DNA of 64,000 nucleotides from JADCGM01 sp943368345 (GTDB lineage: Bacteria; Pseudomonadota; Alphaproteobacteria; Sphingomonadales; Sphingomonadaceae): positions 18,585-82,584 of the forward strand of contig CALRKY020000012.1 of assembly GCA_943368345.1 (NCBI GenBank). The letters are read 5' to 3'. The notes beneath the pieces are model-generated. The model did not search any database and had not been told where the DNA came from. It was given only the letters and a program-made list of their open reading frames with translations. Each line of letters opens with the position of its first letter. Within the stretch, counting starts at the first letter, position 1. The position numbers and the translations under genes are program-made. This document shows positions 29,439 through 38,471 of the stretch, in pieces.

Positions 29439-29797
29439 TATTTCTCGATCCCGGTTTGAGCGACACAGCCCCAACCGTCGAGTTCAACACCGAACAGGGC
29501 TTCAAATTGCAGCGATAATTTCGTTAGGGCCTTGATACTCATCACATCAGCCGTTTGCTCGCGCCCAATAAAGAGCACTTCTCGATCGGCCTGCGAATCT
29601 TCAGGCAACCTTGAGAAGCCGTAGGCGCGAGCGAGCGTCTCTAACTTGCTCAAGGAGTCGGGATGCCCCCGAAATGACAAATCGATGAGCCGGGGTGCCC
29701 ATGGCTGATCGCCGTTCCGTTCCAAGGCCTCAAGGACATCGAGATCAGCCGACCAAACTTTGTCGAAATAATCGCTGTCTATCTCGGGTAAGGTCAT
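29438..29797 (-). CDS. RraB-like (regulator of RNase E activity B) protein
   Basis: The 119-residue product matches the RraB-type fold: an N-terminal DLDVLEALERNGD segment, the PRLIDLSFRG strand, and the ending DGWGC typical of the family. In gammaproteobacteria RraB binds and inhibits RNase E; here the role is inferred only from the family. Its ATG overlaps the carA stop (ATGA), and its stop overlaps the carB-remnant ATG (TAATG). It was therefore inserted seamlessly into the carAB operon before the toxin-antitoxin event. This placement is not one I know as standard. Confidence 0.75.
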   Translation of the reverse strand: MTLPEIDSDYFDKVWSADLDVLEALERNGDQPWAPRLIDLSFRGHPDSLSKLETLARAYGFSRLPEDSQADREVLFIGREQTADVMSIKALTKLSLQFEALFGVELDGWGCVAQTGIEK

Positions 29798-30966
29798 GCG
29801 TTCCGCTCCAACGCGTTCACGAACCGCTCGAACAGATAATGACTATCCTGCGGTCCCGGGCTCGCCTCGGGGTGATACTGCACGCTGAACGCCGCCTTGT
29901 CGGTCAGTTCCAGTCCTGCCAGCGACCCGTCGAACAAGCTCACATGCGTCGCCCGCGCATTCGCTGGCAGTGTCGCCGTGTCTACTGCGAAGCCGTGATT
30001 CATGCTGGTGATCTCGACACGGCCGTCGCCGAGGCGTTTGACCGGGTGGTTCGCGCCGCGGTGGCCCTGGTGCATCTTGAAGGTCTTGGCACCGACCGCC
30101 AGCCCCAGCATCTGGTGGCCGAGGCAGATGCCGAAGATCGGTTTGCCGATATTGAGCAGTTGCTGGATCACCGGCACCGCATATTCGCCGGTCGCGGCCG
30201 GGTCGCCGGGGCCGTTCGACAGGAACACGCCGTCGGGATTGTGCGCCATGACGTCGTCGAACGTGGCGGTGGCGGGCACCACGGTCACGCGCGCGCCGGC
30301 GGCGACGAGGTTCCGCAGGATGTTGCGCTTCAGGCCATAGTCGATGGCGACGACATGCGGCCCCCTCGGATCGGCACTGTGCGCGGCATAGCCCTGCCCC
30401 AGCGTCCACAGCCCGTCGTCCCACTTGTAGCTCTGCAGCGCCGATACATCCTTCGCGAGGTCCATGCCCTCCAGCCCTGGCCAGGCTGCGGCCGCGGCGA
30501 CCAGCGCCGCCGTGTCGAACTCACCATTTGCATTGTGCGCGATGACGCCGTTCGGCGCGCCCAGCACGCGGATACGCCGGGTCAGGGCGCGGGTGTCGAC
30601 ACCGGCCAATCCGATCCGGCCAACGCCGCGTAGCCAGCTGTCAAACCCGCCCGCCGCGCGGAAGTTCGAGGCCGCCGTCACATCCTCCCGCACGATGCAC
30701 CCCAGGGCATGCGGATTGGTGGCCTCAACATCCTCCGGGTTCGCCCCGACATTGCCGATGTGCGGGAAGGTGAAATTGACGATCTGCGCCGCGTAGGACG
30801 GATCGGTCATGATCTCCTGATAGCCGGTCATCGCGGTGTTGAAACACACCTCCCCGACCGCTTCCCCTTCCACGCCGAAACCACGGCCCCAGATCAGGCT
30901 GCCGTCGGCCAACGCCAATACGCCCGTCGCACCTTGCGGTTGCGTCGAGGGGCGAGGGTCGGCCAC
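29794..30966 (-). CDS. carA: Carbamoyl-phosphate synthase, small (glutaminase) subunit
   Basis: The 390-residue product hydrolyses glutamine and passes ammonia to CarB. The N-terminal half is the CarA-specific domain (LADGSLIWGRGFG). The C-terminal class I amidotransferase domain has the nucleophile Cys281 in GICLGHQM, and the His/Glu pair in YHPEASPGP. The GTG at 30966 is chosen because it follows an AAGGA site and gives a family-like N-terminus; the frame is open further upstream to 31056. It heads the carA-rraB-(carB) unit and is divergent from yqeY. Confidence 0.95.
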   Translation of the reverse strand: MADPRPSTQPQGATGVLALADGSLIWGRGFGVEGEAVGEVCFNTAMTGYQEIMTDPSYAAQIVNFTFPHIGNVGANPEDVEATNPHALGCIVREDVTAASNFRAAGGFDSWLRGVGRIGLAGVDTRALTRRIRVLGAPNGVIAHNANGEFDTAALVAAAAAWPGLEGMDLAKDVSALQSYKWDDGLWTLGQGYAAHSADPRGPHVVAIDYGLKRNILRNLVAAGARVTVVPATATFDDVMAHNPDGVFLSNGPGDPAATGEYAVPVIQQLLNIGKPIFGICLGHQMLGLAVGAKTFKMHQGHRGANHPVKRLGDGRVEITSMNHGFAVDTATLPANARATHVSLFDGSLAGLELTDKAAFSVQYHPEASPGPQDSHYLFERFVNALERNA

Positions 30967-31099
30967 GGGCGATCCTTTCGGGTGGTTGCAAAGCGGGTAA
31001 ACGGGGGGGTTGCTAGGGTCCGTCCCCGCCCCCGTCAATCTATTATTCGATGGCACAAAGGGCTAGGCTCAACGATCACCGAGTCACAAAGGTTTTTCC

Positions 31100-31555
31100 A
31101 TGATCCGCGACGACATCAAGGCCGCGACCATCGCCTCCATGAAGGCGGGCGACAGCGCCCGAACCGGCACCTTGCGGATGATCGCCGCCGCCATCAAGAA
31201 CAAGGATATCGAACTGCGCACAAGCACCAATCTGCCCGAGGATGACGTGCTGATCGCCGACGTGCTGACCAAAATGGCCAAGCAGCGCCGCGAATCGATA
31301 GACATGTATGTGACCGGCAACCGCCCCGAACTGGCCGATGCCGAACGCACCGAACTCGGCGTCATCGAAAGCTTCATGCCGCAGCAGATGAGCGCGGCGG
31401 AAGCCGAGGCAAGGGTGCGCGACCTGATCGCCGAACTGGGGGCCGTGGGGCCAAAGGACATGGGCAAGGTCATGGCGGCGCTCAAAGACCGATTCGCCGG
31501 CCAACTCGACATGAGCCGCGCCAGCCTGATGGTGAAACAGGCGCTGGTGGGATGA
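31100..31555 (+). CDS. yqeY: GatB/YqeY domain protein
   Basis: The 151-residue product is a stand-alone YqeY domain, related to the tail domain of GatB that contacts tRNA. It begins MIRDDIKAATIASMKAGD and carries the family stretch RKESIDMY-like RRESIDMYVTGNRPELADAE. It ends in a helical YqeY domain (GPKDMGKVMAALKDRFAG). A role in tRNA-dependent amidation or translation is inferred only from the domain. It starts the yqeY-dnaG-rpoD run, the macromolecular-synthesis arrangement of alphaproteobacteria. Confidence 0.9.
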   Translation: MIRDDIKAATIASMKAGDSARTGTLRMIAAAIKNKDIELRTSTNLPEDDVLIADVLTKMAKQRRESIDMYVTGNRPELADAERTELGVIESFMPQQMSAAEAEARVRDLIAELGAVGPKDMGKVMAALKDRFAGQLDMSRASLMVKQALVG

Positions 31556-31559
31556 CCCC

Positions 31560-31578
31560 CTCTCCCCTCAAGGGAGAG
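31560..31578 (+). promoter_or_regulatory. Hairpin masking the dnaG ribosome site
   Basis: The arms CTCTCCC (31560-31566) and GGGAGAG (31572-31578) pair around a CTCAA loop. The 3' arm contains the likely dnaG ribosome site GGGAG, 9 bp before the ATG at 31586. The same core (ccctctcccctcaagggagag) is half of the nrdA-nrdB palindrome, so a REP-like repeat seems to have become part of the dnaG leader. Confidence 0.6.
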
Positions 31579-31585
31579 TGATTTA

Positions 31586-33418
31586 ATGTTCCCCCCCTCC
31601 TTCCTCGACGAACTCCGCGCCCGTGTTGGCCTCGTGCAGGTCATTTCGCGGCGCGTGAAGCTGACCAAGGCAGGGCACGAATGGAAAGGGTGCTGCCCGT
31701 TTCATAACGAGAAAACCCCGAGTTTTTATGTCAATGAGGACAAGGGTTTCTACCATTGTTTCGGCTGCGGCGTGCACGGCGATGTGATCCGATTCGTGGT
31801 CGAACAGGAAGGCCTGCGCTTTCCGGAGGCGGTCAAGGCGCTGGCGGCTGAAGCTGGACTCGATGTGCCGGAGGAAAGTCCGGAAGCGCGGGAGAAGGCG
31901 CGGGTTGCCGATGGTCTGCACGAGGTGATGGCGGCGGCGTCCGCCTGGTACGCGGCGCAGTTCAGCGGCTTGTCTGGCTCGAATGCGCGGAAATATGTCG
32001 AGACACGCGGACTGACGGCGGAGACGGTCAAGCGGTTCGCGCTCGGCTATGCGCCGGACGGCAACAAGCTGCGCTCCGGCCTCAAGGATGTGCCGGAGGC
32101 GTTGCTGACCGAGGCCGGGTTGATCGGCCATGCCGAGGACCGCGACGGCAGCTACGATCGGTTCCGCAACCGGCTGATATTCCCGATACGCGATCCACGG
32201 GGCCGGGTGGTTGGCTTTGGTGGTCGCATCTTTGGCGACGGGCAGCCCAAATATCTGAACTCACCCGACACGCCGCTGTTTGATAAGGGGCGGCTGCTCT
32301 ACAATCTCGATCAGGCGGGGCCGGTGGCACGCAAGTCCGGGCGGCTGATCGTGGTCGAAGGTTATATGGACGTCATCGCCATCTCGCAGGCGGGCTTTGC
32401 CGAAGGCGTTGCGCCGCTGGGGACGGCGGTCACCGAGCAGCAATTGCAGCTGATGTGGCGCGTGGTGCCCGAGCCGATCCTGTGCTTTGACGGTGATGCA
32501 GCGGGACAGCGGGCCGCGCTCCGCGCCGCGACCCGGGCGCTGCCGCTGCTGGAGCCGGGCCGGTCGCTGCGCTTTGCCACCCTGCCCGCCGGGCTGGACC
32601 CGGATGATCTGGTCCGCAAGCAAGGTGCCGCCGCGTTCGAGGCCGTGATTGCGGCGGCCGAGCCGCTGATCGACCGGCTGTGGAAGAGCGAAATTGACGG
32701 TGTTGACCTTGCCACCCCTGAGCGCCGCGCCGGGGCGCGGGAAGCGTTGCGCGAACATAGCCGCGCCATTGCCCATGCCGATGTCCGGGCACTGTACGAC
32801 GCGGAATTCCGCAACCGCTTCGGCGATAAGTTTTTCGCCCGCCCCGCGCGTTCGGCGTTCAAGCGCGGGGCAAAGCCGCTGGCCGTCCCGGCTCGCGCTT
32901 CAGCGGCACTCAAAGCCCGAATCGACCCTGACACCGTCTGGACCAATGCGATTCTCTGTGGCCTGCTCAATCATCCCCGGTTGGTCGTGGAATTTGTCGA
33001 GGACCTGGCCGCGCTCGAAATTCCCGATTCGCAGGGCAGTCGCCTGCTCGCGGCCCTCCTCGATATCGCCGTCGAACAGCCGGACCTTGACAATCAGCGG
33101 CTCAGCCACACATTAGCTAGGTATAATTATACCGCACTGGCAGATGACGTGCGGCAGGCCAACCCGATCAGCTTTTCCTTCACGCGCCCGGACGCGCCCG
33201 CCGACACGGCGCGGGACGATCTGAAGGCCGTGCTCGAAAGCCTGATTGCCCGTCGCGGCGTTGCCGGGGCACTTGCCGAGGCCACCGCGCGGTACCAGGC
33301 GAGCGGGACGCAGGACGATTGGGACGAACAGCAGCGGCTCCTGCGCGAGCGGGACCGGCTGGCGGATAGGATGAAGCAATTGGCGCACACCCGCCGTGAG
33401 GCGGACGCAGCGCAGTGA
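31586..33418 (+). CDS. dnaG: DNA primase
   Basis: The 610-residue product makes RNA primers at the replication fork. The N-terminal zinc-binding CHC2 motif is CCPFHNEKTPSF with YHCFGCG. The TOPRIM core has VVEGYMDV (acidic residue) and CFDGDAAG. The C-terminal DnaB-interacting helical domain is present. The length is typical. It is the middle gene of yqeY-dnaG-rpoD. Translation may be limited by the hairpin at 31560-31578. Confidence 0.97.
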   Translation: MFPPSFLDELRARVGLVQVISRRVKLTKAGHEWKGCCPFHNEKTPSFYVNEDKGFYHCFGCGVHGDVIRFVVEQEGLRFPEAVKALAAEAGLDVPEESPEAREKARVADGLHEVMAAASAWYAAQFSGLSGSNARKYVETRGLTAETVKRFALGYAPDGNKLRSGLKDVPEALLTEAGLIGHAEDRDGSYDRFRNRLIFPIRDPRGRVVGFGGRIFGDGQPKYLNSPDTPLFDKGRLLYNLDQAGPVARKSGRLIVVEGYMDVIAISQAGFAEGVAPLGTAVTEQQLQLMWRVVPEPILCFDGDAAGQRAALRAATRALPLLEPGRSLRFATLPAGLDPDDLVRKQGAAAFEAVIAAAEPLIDRLWKSEIDGVDLATPERRAGAREALREHSRAIAHADVRALYDAEFRNRFGDKFFARPARSAFKRGAKPLAVPARASAALKARIDPDTVWTNAILCGLLNHPRLVVEFVEDLAALEIPDSQGSRLLAALLDIAVEQPDLDNQRLSHTLARYNYTALADDVRQANPISFSFTRPDAPADTARDDLKAVLESLIARRGVAGALAEATARYQASGTQDDWDEQQRLLRERDRLADRMKQLAHTRREADAAQ

Positions 33419-33434
33419 AGGACGAACGGATAGC

Positions 33435-35477
<2,043 letters not shown>

Positions 35478-35533
35478 AGTGGCGGCTGCCCCCTTGCCCT
35501 TTTTTCGCCGTATCGCCTCGGCAAACTGCCCGC

Positions 35534-36229
35534 ATGAAACATGTATTTGTGGTCGCGTTTGCGTGCCTTGCTGTCACCGCCCCGGCTCAGGCCGACGCCC
35601 TGTCCGACCGCCTTCGGGCTGATGCTTTGAAGGCGGGGCCGGAGGATTTTGGCTGGACCCGGACGACGCGGGCCGAGTCCAACTCTGTTGGTGAAATGGA
35701 GACGGCAAGCTACGTTGACCGTTGGGACCCGAGCCAGCCGCCGCCGAAGCGCTGGACGCTGGTCAGCGTCAAGGGACGCGCCCCGACCGCCGAGGAGATC
35801 AAGAAAGCTGGAAAGGCGCCCGCACGGGCCGTGGTTCCCAACTATGGCCGCGTCGCCCGCTACCTGTCCGGTAACCTGCAGCGGATGCCTGATGTCGGTG
35901 GTAAGGCGGTGTACCGCTTCTCCAACCTCGCGCCGAAGTCGATGGAAATTGCCGGCAATGATTTTTCATCCAGCGTCACCGGTGAACTGATCGTCGATAC
36001 CAGCGGCCCGGTTCCCTATATCGCGCAGGTGACTGCGGTTTCCACCAAGCCGATGCGGATGATGCTGGTCGCCAAGGTCGAGCGGATCGAACTCAGCCTG
36101 CGCTACCGGATGATGGCCAATGGCCGGGTGGCACCGCTGGAATCGAGCAATGTGATGGTCGGGTCGATGATGGGCAAAAGCGGGTCGCAGAAGACGGTTT
36201 CGACCTTCTCCGACTGGCGGGCGCGGTAG
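35534..36229 (+). CDS. Exported protein of unknown function, 231 aa
   Basis: The product starts with a clear Sec signal peptide (MKHVFVVAFACLAVTAPAQA, cut near residue 20). The mature part has no membrane segment or familiar motif. It contains a stretch YVDRWDPSQPPPKRWTLVSV and later beta-rich segments (SVTGELIVDTSGPVPYIAQV), which suggests a periplasmic beta-sheet protein. Homologues of unknown function in sphingomonads are my impression only. It stands alone between rpoD and a convergent small gene. Confidence 0.75.
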   Translation: MKHVFVVAFACLAVTAPAQADALSDRLRADALKAGPEDFGWTRTTRAESNSVGEMETASYVDRWDPSQPPPKRWTLVSVKGRAPTAEEIKKAGKAPARAVVPNYGRVARYLSGNLQRMPDVGGKAVYRFSNLAPKSMEIAGNDFSSSVTGELIVDTSGPVPYIAQVTAVSTKPMRMMLVAKVERIELSLRYRMMANGRVAPLESSNVMVGSMMGKSGSQKTVSTFSDWRAR

Positions 36230-36241
36230 CACCCCCGCTCC

Positions 36242-36442
36242 CTACCCCGCCTTTACCGGCCGCCCGCGTTTGGCCCCTTCCGATACTGCCACTTTGATAC
36301 CCCGCCGCGCCAGGGCTTCGCGCAGCAGCACTTCAACCTGGGCATTGGCGCTGCGGAAATCACCGGCCGCCGTCCGCTCGACCGCAGCGTGGAGCGCCGG
36401 ATCGAGACGGAGGGCGAAGGCCTTTTTGGCGGGAGGTGACAT
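36242..36442 (-). CDS. Arc/HicB-like ribbon-helix-helix small protein
   Basis: The 66-residue product reads MSPPAKKAFALRLDPALHAA and continues with VERTAAGDFRSANAQVEVLL. This is the beta-helix-helix pattern of Arc/MetJ-type DNA-binding proteins and is close to the C-terminal part of HicB. The basic tail (AKRGRPVKAG) would add DNA contacts. It follows the SPFH gene by 14 bp in the same direction. No toxin gene is beside it, so it may be a regulator of the SPFH gene rather than an antitoxin. Confidence 0.75.
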   Translation of the reverse strand: MSPPAKKAFALRLDPALHAAVERTAAGDFRSANAQVEVLLREALARRGIKVAVSEGAKRGRPVKAG

Positions 36443-36456
36443 GGGCCTCGGTGAAC

Positions 36457-37371
36457 TCAGTACAGCGACCCGGTGTTGACCACGGGCTGGGTATCGCGCT
36501 CCCCGCAGAGCACCACCATCAGGTTCGACACCATTGCTGCCCGGCGTTCATCATCAAGTTCAACCACCCGTTTCTCCGACAGCATCGCCAGCGCCATTTC
36601 GACCATGCCGACCGCGCCTTCAACCAGGGTCTTGCGCGCCGCAACGACCGCCTGTGCCTGCTGGCGGCGCAGCATCGCCCCAGCAATTTCGGAGGCATAG
36701 GCCAGATGGGTGAGCCCGCATTCATCAACGCTGATCCCGGCGACGGCCAGCCGCTCCGTCAATGCGGTGCGGAGTTCGGCGGAGACCTGATCATGATTGC
36801 CGCGCAGCGTCACCTCCAGATGCTCGATATCATCATAGGGATAGCGCGATCCGATGGTCCGGACTGCCGCCTCAATCTGTGCCATCACGAAGGATTTATA
36901 GTCATCGACGTCAAACAGCGCCTGGGCGGTGTCGGTGACGCGCCAGACCACCTGCGCCGCGATCTCAATGGGGTTGCCGCGCAGGTCGTTGACCTTGATC
37001 TTGTCGGAAATGATGTTGTTGGCGCGGGCTGAAACCTTGTTCCGGATCATCCACGGCCAAACCCAGCGCAGCCCTTCGATACGATCGGTTCCCCGGTAGG
37101 CCCCGAACAGCGTGATCACCACCGCCTGATTGGGTTGCAGCATGAAAAAGCCGCCGAACCCGATGGCAGCCCCAACCATTGCAACGATGGCCATTGGCAC
37201 AAAGGTCAGGCCGACGACCTTGTTGGCCAGCGCGATGATTGTCGCAATTCCAACGGTCAGAAGGATCAATGATGCCGCCAGAGCGAGATAGCCGTCGAAC
37301 GTGTGGGCGCGGCGCTCCTGGCTGGCGTTCAAGTTTCCGGTGGTTGAAGTTTCAGGCATCGATGTCTCCAT
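36457..37371 (-). CDS. SPFH-domain (stomatin/prohibitin-like) membrane protein
   Basis: The 304-residue product has two adjacent N-terminal membrane segments (about residues 29-50 and 52-78). An SPFH domain follows (NQAVVITLFGAYRGTDRIEG, then NNIISDKIKVNDLRGNPIEI). The C-terminal helix has AGAMLRRQQAQAVVAARKTLV, the flotillin-like coiled coil. Such proteins form ring or microdomain scaffolds on the inner membrane and often control proteases or stress. Two in-frame ATGs (37371 and 37359) are possible starts. It is in operon with a small RHH protein. Confidence 0.88.
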   Translation of the reverse strand: METSMPETSTTGNLNASQERRAHTFDGYLALAASLILLTVGIATIIALANKVVGLTFVPMAIVAMVGAAIGFGGFFMLQPNQAVVITLFGAYRGTDRIEGLRWVWPWMIRNKVSARANNIISDKIKVNDLRGNPIEIAAQVVWRVTDTAQALFDVDDYKSFVMAQIEAAVRTIGSRYPYDDIEHLEVTLRGNHDQVSAELRTALTERLAVAGISVDECGLTHLAYASEIAGAMLRRQQAQAVVAARKTLVEGAVGMVEMALAMLSEKRVVELDDERRAAMVSNLMVVLCGERDTQPVVNTGSLY

Positions 37372-37499
37372 TAATTATGATATCAACATTATATCGAAAT
37401 TCTTCCTGCGTCAATGCGCCGGACTGGCCAAGCCGTCAGGTTGCGGGGCTGCGGCGGCTTCCCTACCGTCGCCTGCAAATATCCTGACGGGAGAGATGA

Positions 37500-38342
37500 A
37501 TGCGTTTCGAAGGTACCAGCGCTTATGTGGCGACCGATGATCTGAAGGTGGCGGTCAATGCCGCCGCGACGCTGCGCCGTCCGCTGCTGGTCAAAGGGGA
37601 GCCCGGCACCGGCAAGACCGTTTTGGCCCAGGAAATCGCCAACGCCTTTGGCGCGCCGCTGATCGAATGGCACGTCAAATCGACGACCAAGGCGCAGCAG
37701 GGCCTGTATGAATATGACGCGGTCAGTCGGCTGCGGGACAGCCAGCTGGGCGATGCGCGGGTTCAGGATATCAGCAACTATATCCGCAAGGGCAAGATGT
37801 GGGAGGCGTTTACGTCGCCCGTGTTGCCCGTCCTGCTGATCGATGAGATCGACAAGGCCGATATCGAGTTTCCCAATGACCTGCTGCTCGAGCTCGACCG
37901 GATGCAGTTCCACGTCTACGAAACCGGCGAGACCGTGGTTGCCGCGCAGCGCCCGATTGTGATCATCACCTCCAACAACGAAAAGGAACTGCCCGACGCG
38001 TTCCTCCGCCGCTGCTTCTTCCACTATATAAAGTTTCCTGACAGAGAAACGATGCAAGCTATTGTAGATGTACATTTTCCGGGCATCCAGAAAGCCTTGC
38101 TGCGGGAGGCGATGCAGATTTTCTATGACCTGCGCGATGTGCCCGGACTGAAGAAAAAGCCATCGACTAGCGAACTGCTCGACTGGCTGAAACTGCTGAT
38201 GCACGAGGATTTGCCACTTGATGTGCTGCAATCGCGGGATCCGAAGAAGCTGATCCCGCCGCTGCATGGCGCCCTCCTCAAGAATGAGCAGGATGTGATG
38301 CTGTTCGAAAAGCTGGCCTTTATGGCGCGGCGCGGGACCTGA
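37500..38342 (+). CDS. MoxR-family AAA+ ATPase
   Basis: The 280-residue product is a AAA+ ATPase of the MoxR group, chaperone-like factors that load metals or activate VWA-protein partners. Walker A is GEPGTGKT (33-40) and Walker B is LLIDEIDKAD, with a sensor region IITSNNEKELPDAFLRRC. A ribosome site (GGGAGAG) precedes the ATG. Its usual partner, a CoxE-like VWA protein, is present but lies 3.5 kb away at 41836, separated by a c-di-GMP protein, a leader peptide and an SDR gene. Confidence 0.92.
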   Translation: MRFEGTSAYVATDDLKVAVNAAATLRRPLLVKGEPGTGKTVLAQEIANAFGAPLIEWHVKSTTKAQQGLYEYDAVSRLRDSQLGDARVQDISNYIRKGKMWEAFTSPVLPVLLIDEIDKADIEFPNDLLLELDRMQFHVYETGETVVAAQRPIVIITSNNEKELPDAFLRRCFFHYIKFPDRETMQAIVDVHFPGIQKALLREAMQIFYDLRDVPGLKKKPSTSELLDWLKLLMHEDLPLDVLQSRDPKKLIPPLHGALLKNEQDVMLFEKLAFMARRGT

Positions 38343-38471
38343 CGCGCTCGGGCGCGGATTCAACACGGAAAAGCGCCCATGCCCGCCCTGCACAGGGAAA
38401 AATTAACCATCACGACCAATCTTCGGACTTTGTTAAACATTTCGGTGTGAGATGCCGTCCAAGACAAAGAT

